DNA from: Lachnospiraceae bacterium
GTDB taxonomy: Bacteria > Bacillota > Clostridia > Lachnospirales > Lachnospiraceae
Direction: 5' to 3'
Assembly (NCBI GenBank): GCA_017962825.1
Contig: JAGCUO010000201.1
Coordinates: 1-64,000 of the forward strand
DNA length: 64,000 bases
Part shown: in pieces, positions 7,124-16,740 of the stretch
Numbering within the stretch: the stretch's first letter is position 1
Layout: every line of letters starts with the position of its first letter
Notes under the pieces: generated by a model
Told to the model about the DNA's origin: nothing
What the model saw: only the letters and a program-made list of their open reading frames with translations
The model's database searches: none
Position numbers and translations under genes: made by a program

Positions 7124-9331
7124 ATGAATAAGAGACTATATAAGCTTATGGATTGGGCGTTTATCGAAGAGGTTATTTACTCTGAGTGCTCCCATCCGCA
7201 GGATCTTCTCGGACCTCATGCCAAGGGACAGACTATGCTCCTTCAGGCTTATTTCCCCGATGCGCAGTCCGTTGTCGTTAAATGGAAGGACAGGGGTGAA
7301 CCCGGCAAACCTTCCGAGACGGAAATGGAAGTTGCAGACGATGACGGTTTCTTTGCTCAACTCCTCCCCACCAAAGATCTTGGAGTTTACACCTATGTTG
7401 TTACATACGAAGAAAGACAGGCAGGGGGTAAGACTCTTAAGAAAAAGGTATTAAGATGCGGTGATCCTTACAGGCATGCTTTTCTGTTAAACGATAAGGA
7501 CATTGCAAGATTCATAGAAGGCAAATGTCTCAATGCATCCGATATCCTCGGATCACATTACATGGAACATGACGGTGAAGAGGGTACTCTTTTTGCCGTA
7601 TATGCCCCCAATGCAATGAGGATCAGTGTTGTCGGTGATTTCAATTCCTGGGACGGAAGACTCGATCAGATGTGTAAGAGAGAGGATTCCGGAATCTTTG
7701 AACTCTTCATCCCCGGAGTAAAGCCCGGAGATAAATATCAGTACGAGATCAAGTTTAAGAACTACGATATTATCAGGAAAGCCGATCCTTATTCAACCGA
7801 GCTTCTTATGGAGAACGGTTTTGTATCGGTGGTTCCGGAAATCTCATCCGAGAAATGCCGGTCTCTCTATTCCAAAAAGAGCGTGGATAAAAACTCAGCT
7901 CTGAGCATATACCAGATCAATCCCTTTGAGTATGTAAACGAAGATACATCCGCATTTGTCAGGATGAGTGAAGTTGTTCCGGAGATCTGTAAGGCTTCCG
8001 GTTTTAGTCATGTAAATATCGGAAATGTACTTACCTCTTCAGGAAGCAGAAGGGAAAAGTGCATATCGTTTTATGCTGTTGATAAAAGACTCGGTTCATC
8101 GGATGAATTGAAGGCATTTGTCAATACACTTCATGATGCTCACATTGGCGTTATCTTTGACTGGGTTCCTTCTTTCTTTGCACATGAAGAAGGGGGGCTG
8201 GCTCTTTTTGACGGAACAGGTCTTTACGAGCATATTGATCCCAGACAGGGTTACGCGGCGGATATTGATGCCTGCCTGTTTAATTATGCTTCAAATACGG
8301 TTTCCAATTTCCTGCTTTCTTCGGGATTTAAATATGCCGATGATTTCGGCGCTGACGGCCTCAAGGTATGCGGAATCGCAAGAATGCTCTATCTGGATTA
8401 CAGCAAGACAGAGTGGGTTCCCAATATCTATGGCGGAAATGAAAATCTTGATGCCATCTCTTTTTTGAAGGATTTTAATACCTTGATGAAGTCCAAATAT
8501 CCCGGCATGCTCCTTATAGCGGAGGATTCGTCGCTTCATCAAGGCATCACCGATCCCGCATCCGATAACGGTCTTGGATTTGACTACAAGTGGAATGAAG
8601 TATTCTACGATGATTTCAGGGATTTCATCAGCATGGATCCTTTGTTCAGAGGAAGGAATCTTCACCTTCTTCCCGATGAACTGACCTATGCTTTTGTTGA
8701 AGATTTCATCCTTCCTTTCGCAGGCAGGGAAAAGACCAGCGAGGTAGGAAGGCTCTATGATATTCTTCCCGGCGATGATGGTATGAAGATGGCTCAGATG
8801 AGACTTTCGGCAGGTTTCCTGTATGCCCATCCGGGTAAAAAAGTTATCGGTGCAGCCGATGAAATATGCGGGAAGATCTTTAAGGACTTAAATGCTCTTT
8901 ATGAGACGGAGCCTGCTCTCAGACAGGGTGAGGATGATCCCGAAAATTTCGAGTGGCTCAGCAATATGAATGAGGATCAGGCCTGCGTTTCTTTTGTCAG
9001 AAAAACCGACGATCCCGAAGACATGCTTGTGTTTATCGCAAACTTCTCCGGAATAGAGCAGTCATTTTCAACGGGTGTTCCTTACGAGGGAAAATATAAA
9101 GAGATCTTTACCACCGACGATAAGGCTTACGGCGGATCTTCATCCGTATCCAAAACGGTCAGGAAAGCGACCGATAAGAGAATGGACGGAAGGACCCAGT
9201 CCATTTCGGTTAAGATAAGACCTCTCAGCATGATCATCATGAAGTTTATTCCCTATACAGAGGCTGAACTCGAGAAGGTTATAGAGCAGAGGATACGGAA
9301 TTATACTCCTATCAAAAAGAGTAAGAAGTGA
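7124..9331 (+). CDS. GlgB-like GH13 protein lacking catalytic residues (probable pseudoenzyme)
   Basis: The domain order is that of a glycogen branching enzyme: an N-terminal beta domain (1-115), CBM48 (about 150-240, with RISVVGDFNSWDGR), a GH13 barrel (about 260-600) and a C-terminal beta domain. Expected GlgB landmarks align (IGVIFDWVPSFF, MLYLDYSKTEWVPN, AHPGKKV). However, the nucleophile region RVDAV reads KVCGI, with Cys416 for the Asp; the SHDE region reads AGRE, with Arg535 for the third catalytic Asp; and the WGYQ segment is absent. Only the acid/base Glu467 (AEDS) remains. It is unlikely to branch glucan and may bind glycogen or regulate. It pairs with DUF1015 upstream. Confidence 0.85.
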   Translation: MNKRLYKLMDWAFIEEVIYSECSHPQDLLGPHAKGQTMLLQAYFPDAQSVVVKWKDRGEPGKPSETEMEVADDDGFFAQLLPTKDLGVYTYVVTYEERQAGGKTLKKKVLRCGDPYRHAFLLNDKDIARFIEGKCLNASDILGSHYMEHDGEEGTLFAVYAPNAMRISVVGDFNSWDGRLDQMCKREDSGIFELFIPGVKPGDKYQYEIKFKNYDIIRKADPYSTELLMENGFVSVVPEISSEKCRSLYSKKSVDKNSALSIYQINPFEYVNEDTSAFVRMSEVVPEICKASGFSHVNIGNVLTSSGSRREKCISFYAVDKRLGSSDELKAFVNTLHDAHIGVIFDWVPSFFAHEEGGLALFDGTGLYEHIDPRQGYAADIDACLFNYASNTVSNFLLSSGFKYADDFGADGLKVCGIARMLYLDYSKTEWVPNIYGGNENLDAISFLKDFNTLMKSKYPGMLLIAEDSSLHQGITDPASDNGLGFDYKWNEVFYDDFRDFISMDPLFRGRNLHLLPDELTYAFVEDFILPFAGREKTSEVGRLYDILPGDDGMKMAQMRLSAGFLYAHPGKKVIGAADEICGKIFKDLNALYETEPALRQGEDDPENFEWLSNMNEDQACVSFVRKTDDPEDMLVFIANFSGIEQSFSTGVPYEGKYKEIFTTDDKAYGGSSSVSKTVRKATDKRMDGRTQSISVKIRPLSMIIMKFIPYTEAELEKVIEQRIRNYTPIKKSKK

Positions 9332-9344
9332 TCCTAAATCCGAC

Positions 9345-9373
9345 TTGATTTTTACTGCACCAATCTATATAAT
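9345..9373 (+). promoter_or_regulatory. Promoter of tRNA-Thr
   Basis: TTGATT (9345-9350) and TATAAT (9368-9373) are spaced by 17 bp, about 50 bp upstream of the tRNA. The tRNA thus forms its own transcription unit with the terminator below. Confidence 0.75.
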
Positions 9374-9424
9374 CGTACAAGTGAGTCAAGAGGCTGACAG
9401 CAGATATCTGTTGTCGGCATGACT

Positions 9425-9497
<73 letters not shown>

Positions 9498-9501
9498 TTG
9501 A

Positions 9502-9538
9502 GACCCGATATCATGATCAAGGTATCGGGTCTTTTTTT
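9502..9538 (+). terminator. Terminator of the tRNA-Thr unit
   Basis: GACCCGATA pairs with TATCGGGTC across a 12-base loop and is followed by seven T residues. It begins 5 bases after the tRNA. Confidence 0.92.
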
Positions 9539-9592
9539 ATCCCGCATACAGACATATCGGAATTATGTAAAAATATAACGTTTTCCTAAGGG

Positions 9593-9639
9593 TTTTCGGC
9601 AAATTTTTGTGTTGACAATGAGGGTCAAATTGCCGAAAA
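9593..9639 (+). promoter_or_regulatory. Inverted repeat overlapping the probable argH promoter
   Basis: TTTTCGGCAA (9593-9602) is repeated in reverse as TTGCCGAAAA (9630-9639). Inside it TTGAC (9612-9616) faces GTCAA (9624-9628). TTGACA at 9612-9617 looks like a -35, but no good -10 lies 17 bp downstream (GAAAAT). The layout suggests an operator or an attenuating hairpin 37 bp before the argH start. It does not resemble the usual ArgR box. Confidence 0.55.
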
Positions 9640-9675
9640 TATATAAGATTATATTTAAAAGGAAAAGGTGGCTTT

Positions 9676-11091
9676 ATGGCACAGTTATGGGGCGGAAGAT
9701 TTACCAAGCCCACCGATGAAAAAGTATATGCTTTTAATGCATCCGTTAACTTTGACAAAAGGATGCTTAAGCAGGATGTCTGCGGAAGTATTGCTCATTC
9801 GGCAATGCTTGCCAAGCAGGGGATCATATCCGAAGAAGACGGTAAAGCGATCGCGGAAGGGCTCAAAGCTATTTACGATGATGTTACTTCCGGAAAACTT
9901 GAAATAACCGATCAGTATGAGGATATTCATTCTTTTTGCGAAGCTGTTCTGACCGAAAGAGTCGGAGATGCGGGCAAGAGACTTCACACCGGAAGAAGCC
10001 GTAATGACCAGGTTGCCCTTGATATGAGGATGTATGTAAGAGGAGAGGTATGTATCGCCGATGCCCTTCTTGATAAGCTTCTCGTAACTATCCTTGATAT
10101 CATGAAGGCAAATACTAAAACCTTTATGCCGGGATTTACACATCTCCAGAAAGCACAGCCCGTTACTCTGGCTCATCATATGGGTGCATACTTCGAGATG
10201 TTTAAGAGAGACAGAAAGAGACTTCATGACATTTATGAGAGAATGAATGAATGTCCCCTCGGTTCCGGAGCGCTTGCAGGAACCACTTATCCTCTCGACA
10301 GAGAATTTACTGCTAAAAAGCTCGGCTTCGACAGGGCTACCGATAACTCCATGGATTCCGTATCCGACAGAGATTATCTTATAGAATTCCTTGATGCTCT
10401 TTCCATCATCATGATGCATATGTCCAGGTCCTGTGAGGAGATCATTACCTGGAACACCAATGAATACAGATTCGTTGAGATTGATGATGCATATTCTACC
10501 GGATCGAGCATAATGCCTCAGAAGAAGAATCCCGATATTGCGGAACTTATCAGAGGCAAGACCGGAAGAGTTTACGGAAGTCTGATGGGACTTCTTACTA
10601 CCATGAAGGGCCTTCCTCTTGCATATAACAAAGATATGCAGGAAGACAAAGAAGGTGCTTTCGACGCAATGGACACCGCTTGCTCGTGCCTTGATCTTTA
10701 TGAAGGAATGCTTCGCAGCATGAAGTTCAATAATGAGATCATGGAAAAGAGTGCGGCCGGCGGATTCACCAATGCAACGGATGCCGCTGATTATCTCGTA
10801 GGAAAGGGAATGCCTTTCAGAGATGCCCACTCCGTAGTCGGAAGAATGGTTCTTGAGTGTATAGACAAGGGTATTACCATCGATGAGATGAGCCTTGATG
10901 ATCTTAAGAAGCTTTCATCCGTTATAGAGGAAGATTTTTATGAAGCGGTCAGTATAGAGACGTGTGTACTCAAGCGTTCCACCAAAGGTGCACCCGGTCC
11001 CGATGCAATGGCTGATGAGATCAAAAACTGTGAGAAGTTTATCGCAGATACAAAAGTTCTTGTCGATCCGCTTGATGATTTTTTGAATTGA
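9676..11091 (+). CDS. argH: Argininosuccinate lyase
   Basis: This enzyme splits argininosuccinate to arginine and fumarate, the last step of arginine synthesis. The 471 residues match the fumarase/aspartase superfamily. It has the substrate segment TGRSRNDQVALD near residue 97 and the signature GSSIMPQKKNPD near 276-287 holding the catalytic Ser. It starts with the typical LWGGRFTKPTDEKVYAFN. argG is not adjacent, so this gene is separated from the rest of the arginine pathway and is followed by asd. The ATG at 9676 has AAAAGG upstream. Confidence 0.97.
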   Translation: MAQLWGGRFTKPTDEKVYAFNASVNFDKRMLKQDVCGSIAHSAMLAKQGIISEEDGKAIAEGLKAIYDDVTSGKLEITDQYEDIHSFCEAVLTERVGDAGKRLHTGRSRNDQVALDMRMYVRGEVCIADALLDKLLVTILDIMKANTKTFMPGFTHLQKAQPVTLAHHMGAYFEMFKRDRKRLHDIYERMNECPLGSGALAGTTYPLDREFTAKKLGFDRATDNSMDSVSDRDYLIEFLDALSIIMMHMSRSCEEIITWNTNEYRFVEIDDAYSTGSSIMPQKKNPDIAELIRGKTGRVYGSLMGLLTTMKGLPLAYNKDMQEDKEGAFDAMDTACSCLDLYEGMLRSMKFNNEIMEKSAAGGFTNATDAADYLVGKGMPFRDAHSVVGRMVLECIDKGITIDEMSLDDLKKLSSVIEEDFYEAVSIETCVLKRSTKGAPGPDAMADEIKNCEKFIADTKVLVDPLDDFLN

Positions 11092-11131
11092 TATTTTCCG
11101 GTACTAAAAGACCGGCTTAGGAGGAGATATT

Positions 11132-12217
11132 ATGAGTGATAAGTTAAAAGTTGGTATTCTTGGCGGAACCGGTATGGTTGGCCAGAGATTCATTTCTCTG
11201 CTTGAGAATCATCCCTGGTTTGAGGTTGTTACTATTGCAGCTTCACCCCGCAGTGCAGGAAAAACTTATGAAGAAGCTATCGGTGACAGATGGAAGATGA
11301 CCACTCCCATGCCCGAAGCAGTTAAGAAGATAGTTGTTAAGGATGTATCCAATGTTGAAGATGTTATCGCTGATGTTGATTTCGTATTCAGCGCAGTTGA
11401 TATGACCAAGGATGAGATCAAGGCTATCGAAGAGAAGTATGCTAAGGCTGAGATCCCTGTAGTATCCAACAACAGTGCACACAGATGGACTCCCGACGTT
11501 CCCATGATCGTTCCCGAGATCAACGCTGCACATGCTGATGTTATCGAGTATCAGAGAAAGAGACTCGGAACCACGAGAGGATTTATCGCAGTTAAGCCCA
11601 ACTGCTCCATTCAGTCATATGCTCCCGTACTTACCGCTTGGAAAGAGTTCGAGCCTACTCAGGTAGTTGTTTCAACCTATCAGGCAATCTCCGGTGCAGG
11701 AAAGACCTTCAAAGACTGGCCCGAGATGGTAGAAAACGTAATTCCTTATATCGGCGGTGAGGAAGAAAAGAGCGAAAAAGAGCCCTTAAGACTTTGGGGT
11801 AAGATCGAGAACGGTGTTATCGTTCCCGAGACCACTCCTCTTATCACTTCACAGTGCATCAGAGTACCCGTTCTTAACGGACATACCGCTTCCGTATTTG
11901 TAAATCTCGGAAAGAAAGCTACCAAGGAGCAGCTCATTGAGAAGATGGTAACCTTCTCCGGAGAGCCTCAGAAGCTTGGACTTCCCAGTGCTCCCAAGCA
12001 GTTCATCCAGTACCTTGAGGAGGATAACAGACCTCAGGTTAAACTCGATGTGGATTTTGAAAACGGAATGGGAATCAGCATCGGAAGACTCCGTGAGGAT
12101 ACTATCTTTGACTGGAAGTTCGTAGGACTTTCACACAACACCGTTAGAGGTGCTGCAGGTGGTGCGGTTCTTTGTGCCGAGCTTCTCAAGGCAAAGGGAT
12201 TTATCGATAAGAAATAA
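11132..12217 (+). CDS. asd: Aspartate-semialdehyde dehydrogenase
   Basis: NADPH-dependent reduction of aspartyl phosphate to aspartate semialdehyde is the branch point to lysine/diaminopimelate, threonine and methionine. The 361 residues begin with KVGILGGTGMVGQRF (dinucleotide-binding) and carry the catalytic Cys in KPNCSIQSYAP. VPVLNGHTASVFVNL and SHNTVRGAAGGAVL are also conserved. The pattern is that of the archaeal/fungal-type branch of the family, also common in Clostridia. A hairpin (CCGGT/ACCGG) sits in the 40-bp gap after argH, and AGGAGG precedes the start. Confidence 0.95.
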   Translation: MSDKLKVGILGGTGMVGQRFISLLENHPWFEVVTIAASPRSAGKTYEEAIGDRWKMTTPMPEAVKKIVVKDVSNVEDVIADVDFVFSAVDMTKDEIKAIEEKYAKAEIPVVSNNSAHRWTPDVPMIVPEINAAHADVIEYQRKRLGTTRGFIAVKPNCSIQSYAPVLTAWKEFEPTQVVVSTYQAISGAGKTFKDWPEMVENVIPYIGGEEEKSEKEPLRLWGKIENGVIVPETTPLITSQCIRVPVLNGHTASVFVNLGKKATKEQLIEKMVTFSGEPQKLGLPSAPKQFIQYLEEDNRPQVKLDVDFENGMGISIGRLREDTIFDWKFVGLSHNTVRGAAGGAVLCAELLKAKGFIDKK

Positions 12218-12254
12218 TTATATTGTCACTGCTTTTTAGCCTGTCGAGGACGTA

Positions 12255-13982
12255 ATGGAAGAGAAAAATTACCGTATTGATCTGCTTGAAGCACAAAATG
12301 CCAAATTAACCAAAAGTGAACGCATTTACAGGATGATCTGCGAATCTTCTGATTTCGGTTATATCTATCAGAATCTTACCTGTGACGAAATTCAGACCTA
12401 CGGTGCGTTTGAAATCCTTTTCGGTATTAAATTGCAACGCGTGCGGGATTTTGATCTTCTATACGAAAAGATATTCGAAGAGGACAGAAATCTTGTTGCC
12501 GATACATTCTTTCCCGAAAAAGAAGGCAGTAATTTCGCCACTTGCGAGTGCAGGCTTATAAACGATCACGTCTGGTACAGGATCATAACCCGTATTGAAA
12601 AAGAAGAAGATACGGGATATGTTGACAAGATCATTACCATCATGAATATAACCAAAGAGAAGGTCCAGCACTCGGACCTTCTCTATATGGCTTATTATGA
12701 CATCACTACGGGCATCTATAACCGTAACTATTTCGTCTCACTTCTGACAGAATTCATTTCACGAGCCGACAAGGAAAAGTGCAGAGTTTCACTGATGATG
12801 ATAGACATCGATGATTTCAAGAAGATCAACGATGTTCAGGGTATTATTGTGGGCGATGAGCTCCTTCAGCAGATAGGTTCATACCTGAAATCCCACATGA
12901 TCAAGGACAGGGTTATCTGTTCCCATGTAAACAATGATATCTTCTGCGTAGCAATATATGACCCTACCGGAAAATATTCCGTTGAAAATTTCTATCAGAC
13001 TCTCAAGAGACGTTTTGCGGATGCTTTCGTCATGAGCAGCGGACAGGAGATAAGCATCACCGCATCCGTGGGCGTTGCTGAATTCCCGGATGCAGGCGGA
13101 TCTGCACTGGATCTCATAAATTGTGCCGACATAGTTGTATATAACTGTAAGAAGATGGGCAAGAATATTCTTCAGTATTTTGAAGCCCCCATCCTTGATG
13201 ATTTCCTTAAGAACGTTGATATTGAAAACAAGCTTAAAGATGCGGCTTTCAATAACAATTTTGTGATGTATTACCAGCCTCAGTACTATGCTTCCGACAG
13301 AAAGCTGAGAGGCGTCGAAGCACTGATACGCTGGAGAGATGCTGCCGGCAGGATGATCCCGCCTTCTGTGTTTATTCCCATAGCCGAGAAGAACGGACTC
13401 ATTGATTCCATCGGACAGTTTGTAGTAGAAGAATCCATTAAACAGTATAAAAAGTGGTGTGATTTTTACGGAGTACATTTCAAGGTCTCCATTAATATCT
13501 CCTCACTTCAATATAAAAAAGATAATTTTGTCGACAGCATCATGACCATTATAGACAGAAATGCTGTAGATCCTTCGGAAGTTGAACTTGAGATAACGGA
13601 GAGCATCCTGATCGATGATTTTGAAGCCGTTACGGCCAAGCTTACCAGGATGAGAAATTTCGGTGTCAGTATATCACTGGATGATTTCGGAACCGGTTAT
13701 TCATCGCTTTCTTATCTCAAGAAGTTTCCCATAGATACACTTAAAATAGATAAGAGCTTTATCGATACCGTTCTGGATGATGCCTCTACCAGGATCATCA
13801 CCGAATCCACTCTCAATATGTCTCATGCCATGGGATTTGAAACCGTTGCCGAGGGTGTTGAGAATGAAAAGCAGTTTAATTATCTCACCGAAGCCGGATG
13901 TGATGTAATCCAGGGATTTTATCTCGGAAAGCCCATTCCTGCCGTGAAGGTAGATGAGCTGCTTTCATACATGAATAATTAA
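12255..13982 (+). CDS. Cyclic-di-GMP phosphodiesterase with degenerate GGDEF domain
   Basis: The 575 residues contain a PAS-like N-terminus (about 20-135), a GGDEF domain (about 140-310) and an EAL domain (about 320-575). The GGDEF site reads NNDIF at 226-230, so diguanylate cyclase activity is unlikely. The EAL site appears complete: EAL at 355-357, SINISSLQY, ELEITES, LDDFGTGYSSL, TLKIDKSF, AEGVE and QGF. The likely role is c-di-GMP breakdown under control of the N-terminal sensor, affecting motility or attachment. There is no membrane segment. topB follows 11 bp downstream. Confidence 0.92.
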   Translation: MEEKNYRIDLLEAQNAKLTKSERIYRMICESSDFGYIYQNLTCDEIQTYGAFEILFGIKLQRVRDFDLLYEKIFEEDRNLVADTFFPEKEGSNFATCECRLINDHVWYRIITRIEKEEDTGYVDKIITIMNITKEKVQHSDLLYMAYYDITTGIYNRNYFVSLLTEFISRADKEKCRVSLMMIDIDDFKKINDVQGIIVGDELLQQIGSYLKSHMIKDRVICSHVNNDIFCVAIYDPTGKYSVENFYQTLKRRFADAFVMSSGQEISITASVGVAEFPDAGGSALDLINCADIVVYNCKKMGKNILQYFEAPILDDFLKNVDIENKLKDAAFNNNFVMYYQPQYYASDRKLRGVEALIRWRDAAGRMIPPSVFIPIAEKNGLIDSIGQFVVEESIKQYKKWCDFYGVHFKVSINISSLQYKKDNFVDSIMTIIDRNAVDPSEVELEITESILIDDFEAVTAKLTRMRNFGVSISLDDFGTGYSSLSYLKKFPIDTLKIDKSFIDTVLDDASTRIITESTLNMSHAMGFETVAEGVENEKQFNYLTEAGCDVIQGFYLGKPIPAVKVDELLSYMNN

Positions 13983-13993
13983 AGGACTGTCAA

Positions 13994-16048
13994 TTGTCTA
14001 AGAATCTATATATAACCGAAAAACCATCTGTGGCAAGTCAGTTCTCCCAGGCTCTCCATGAGAACATGAAACGGGGCGACGGATTTTTTGAAGGTGATAA
14101 CAGTGTTATCACTTGGTGCGTAGGTCACCTTGTATCCATGAGTTATCCCGAAGAGTATGATCCTGCCCTTAAGATGTGGAGATTTGACACCATCCCCTTT
14201 ATTCCCGATACCTATAAATATCAGGTTATTGCTGATGTAAAAAAGCAGTTCGAGATAGTTAAGAGGCTTTTATCGAGGGATGATATTTCCTGCATATATA
14301 TATGTACCGACTCGGGACGAGAAGGAGAATATATATACAGGCTTGTTGACATGCAGGCACAGGTTCCGGCAGAGCGCCAGCGTAAAAGAGTATGGATCGA
14401 TTCGCAGACGGAAGAAGAGATCGCAAGAGGCATAAGGGAAGCCAAAGACTGGTCCGCATATGATAATCTTTCGGATGCGGCATATTTGAGAGCCCAGGAA
14501 GATTATCTGATGGGTATCAACTTTACCCGTGCCCTTACACTTAAGTATTCCAAAAAGTGTGCGGAACTTCTCGGTATGGATCGCCTTACCGTAACGGTGG
14601 GACGTGTCATGACATGCGTACTGGGCATAGTAGTCAGAAGAGAGCAGGAGATCCGGAATTTCGTAAAGACTCCTTTCTATAAAGTTCTGATGAATACCAA
14701 CATAGGTGATGCATCCGCTCAGCTTCTTTGGAAGGTTTGTGATTCATCCGAATATGCGGGATCTCCCAAGTTATATAAGGACAACGGCTTTAAGGAAAAG
14801 GAAATTGCCGAGAAGCTGATCTCGGATCTTGAAAGTACCGGTGATAAGAAAGCTCAGATCACGGAAATTTCCCGTAAAACGGAAAAGAAAAATCCTCCGC
14901 TTTTATTTAATCTGGCAGAGCTTCAGAATGTATGCTCCAAGCTGTTTAAGATAAGTCCAGCAGAGACTCTTAATATCGCTCAGGAATTATATGAGAAGAA
15001 GCTGACCACATATCCAAGAACGGATGCAAGAGTTCTCTCGACTGCAGTTTGTAAAGAGATCAATAAAAATATAAACGGGCTTAAAGGCTATAATGTTGTA
15101 TCTGCGGAAGCGGCTCAGGTTCTTTCCGGAGATTCATGGAAAAGCATCGCCAAGACCAAGTATTGTAATGATAAAGCGATCACAGATCACTACGCTATTA
15201 TTCCTACCGGTCAGGGGCTCGGAAATCTGTCATCCCTGAATAAACTTTCGGCTGATGTTTATGAGCTTATATGCAGAAGATTTCTTTCCATCTTTTATCC
15301 TGCTGCGGTATATAAGAAAACAATGATCTCGGCTATGGAAGGCAAAGAGCTTTTTACCGCATCGTACAAGGTTCTTCAGGATGAGGGGTATATGAAGGTC
15401 TTTAATTGTTCTTTCCAGAATAAGAAAGACGAACAGGAACCTCAGGACTCCAAGAGTGAAGGCGAAGGAGACGGTGATGAGGATCAGTCAGCCGATGATT
15501 CTTTGGGTAAAGCACTGGAAACTCTCAAAAAGGGAGATATTATAGAAGTATCTTCTCATGAGATCAAAGAGGGTGAAACGGCACCTCCCAAGAGGTACAC
15601 CTCCGGAAGCATAATCCTTACCATGGAAAATGCCGGACAGTTTATCGAAGATGAAGAGTTAAGAGCTCAGATAAAAGGAAGCGGTATCGGAACCAGTGCT
15701 ACAAGAGCCGAGATCCTTACCAAGCTTCAGAATATAAATTATCTGAACCTGAATAAGAAAACTCAGATCATCACCCCCACCATACTCGGCGAGATGATCT
15801 ACTATATCGTCAACGGCTCTATCCCCGCACTGCTTGATGCCAAACTTACCGCCAGCTGGGAAAAAGGTTTATCTGGAGTTGCTGACGGTTCCATAACAAG
15901 TGACGATTATAAACAGAAGCTGAATAATTTCGTTACGGTCAAGACCAACGAAGTTAAGAGTAAATATAATGTCTCCGGACTTGATGCGGTGTATAATGCC
16001 GTAAGTCCTTATTACAAAAAATCAGAAGTCTCGAAAGGAAAAAAATGA
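13994..16048 (+). CDS. topB: DNA topoisomerase III-type (type IA)
   Basis: This type IA topoisomerase relaxes or decatenates DNA through a 5' phosphotyrosine. The N-terminal Toprim domain has YITEKPSVA and CTDSGREGE (103-111), the TDxGREGE form common in Firmicutes TopB. The active-site Tyr is Y340 in TTYPRTDAR. An acidic low-complexity insertion lies at about 480-505, and no C-terminal zinc fingers are present. The start is TTG at 13994 with AAAGGA upstream; no better ATG is in place. The stop overlaps the next gene start (ATGA). Confidence 0.93.
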   Translation: MSKNLYITEKPSVASQFSQALHENMKRGDGFFEGDNSVITWCVGHLVSMSYPEEYDPALKMWRFDTIPFIPDTYKYQVIADVKKQFEIVKRLLSRDDISCIYICTDSGREGEYIYRLVDMQAQVPAERQRKRVWIDSQTEEEIARGIREAKDWSAYDNLSDAAYLRAQEDYLMGINFTRALTLKYSKKCAELLGMDRLTVTVGRVMTCVLGIVVRREQEIRNFVKTPFYKVLMNTNIGDASAQLLWKVCDSSEYAGSPKLYKDNGFKEKEIAEKLISDLESTGDKKAQITEISRKTEKKNPPLLFNLAELQNVCSKLFKISPAETLNIAQELYEKKLTTYPRTDARVLSTAVCKEINKNINGLKGYNVVSAEAAQVLSGDSWKSIAKTKYCNDKAITDHYAIIPTGQGLGNLSSLNKLSADVYELICRRFLSIFYPAAVYKKTMISAMEGKELFTASYKVLQDEGYMKVFNCSFQNKKDEQEPQDSKSEGEGDGDEDQSADDSLGKALETLKKGDIIEVSSHEIKEGETAPPKRYTSGSIILTMENAGQFIEDEELRAQIKGSGIGTSATRAEILTKLQNINYLNLNKKTQIITPTILGEMIYYIVNGSIPALLDAKLTASWEKGLSGVADGSITSDDYKQKLNNFVTVKTNEVKSKYNVSGLDAVYNAVSPYYKKSEVSKGKK

Positions 16049-16713
16049 GCGATAAGATAAAGATTAAAGATCTGTATGATCTTAACGAAACAATAGCAGC
16101 CGATTATCTTAAAGGATTCGAATATCCTTGGGAAGCCCTTGCGGGGATCAAGGATTATATCGTCAAACTCGGTGCCACACTTTCAGATGAAATATTTGAA
16201 AAAAGAGGAGAAGAAATCTGGATCGCGAAATCGGCAAAGGTAGCACCTACCGCGTGCCTTAACGGACCGCTTATCGTAGATGAGGGTGCTGAGATCCGTC
16301 ACTGTGCATTTGTCAGAGGTTCCGTCATTGTAGGTAAAAATTCGGTAGTCGGAAATTCTACGGAGCTTAAGAATGTTATTCTGTTCAATAATGTACAGGT
16401 ACCTCATTATAACTATGTAGGGGATTCGATTCTCGGATTCAAATCCCATATGGGTGCGGGCTCCATCACTTCAAATGTTAAGTCTGACAAAAAGCTTGTT
16501 GTGGTAAAAGGTGAAGAAAGCTATGAGACCGGTTTAAAGAAATTCGGTGCCATGCTCGGAGACAGAGTAGAGGTCGGATGCAATTCGGTTCTTAATCCCG
16601 GAAGCGTTATCGGGAGAGACTGCATAGTATATCCCACAAGCTGTTTCAGGGGAGTTCTTCCCGAGAATCATATCTTTAAAAAATCCGGGGAAAAAGTCCT
16701 CAGAAAAGATTGA
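16045..16713 (+). CDS. Left-handed beta-helix (hexapeptide repeat) protein, GlmU-C-like
   Basis: This 222-residue protein has hexapeptide repeats at about 60-205 (APTACLNGPLIVDEGAEI, RGSVIVGKNSVVGNS, GDRVEVGCNSVLNPGSVIG). It resembles nucleoside-diphosphate-sugar pyrophosphorylase-related acyltransferases or the GlmU C-terminal domain, without a nucleotidyltransferase domain. SHMGAGSITSNVK matches the acetyl-CoA-binding coil of that group. Acyl transfer to a sugar nucleotide is plausible; the substrate cannot be told. It is translationally coupled to topB by a 4-base overlap. Confidence 0.85.
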   Translation: MSDKIKIKDLYDLNETIAADYLKGFEYPWEALAGIKDYIVKLGATLSDEIFEKRGEEIWIAKSAKVAPTACLNGPLIVDEGAEIRHCAFVRGSVIVGKNSVVGNSTELKNVILFNNVQVPHYNYVGDSILGFKSHMGAGSITSNVKSDKKLVVVKGEESYETGLKKFGAMLGDRVEVGCNSVLNPGSVIGRDCIVYPTSCFRGVLPENHIFKKSGEKVLRKD

Positions 16714-16740
16714 TAAAAAAATAAATATATACGCATAAAT

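Noticed and set aside
9685..10830. 381-aa minus-strand frame opposite argH
   Set aside because: It is an antisense shadow of a clearly conserved gene.
14301..14327. Loss of an active-site Asp in topoisomerase III (TDSGREGE)
   Set aside because: The TDxGREGE form is usual in Firmicutes TopB proteins and does not indicate inactivity.
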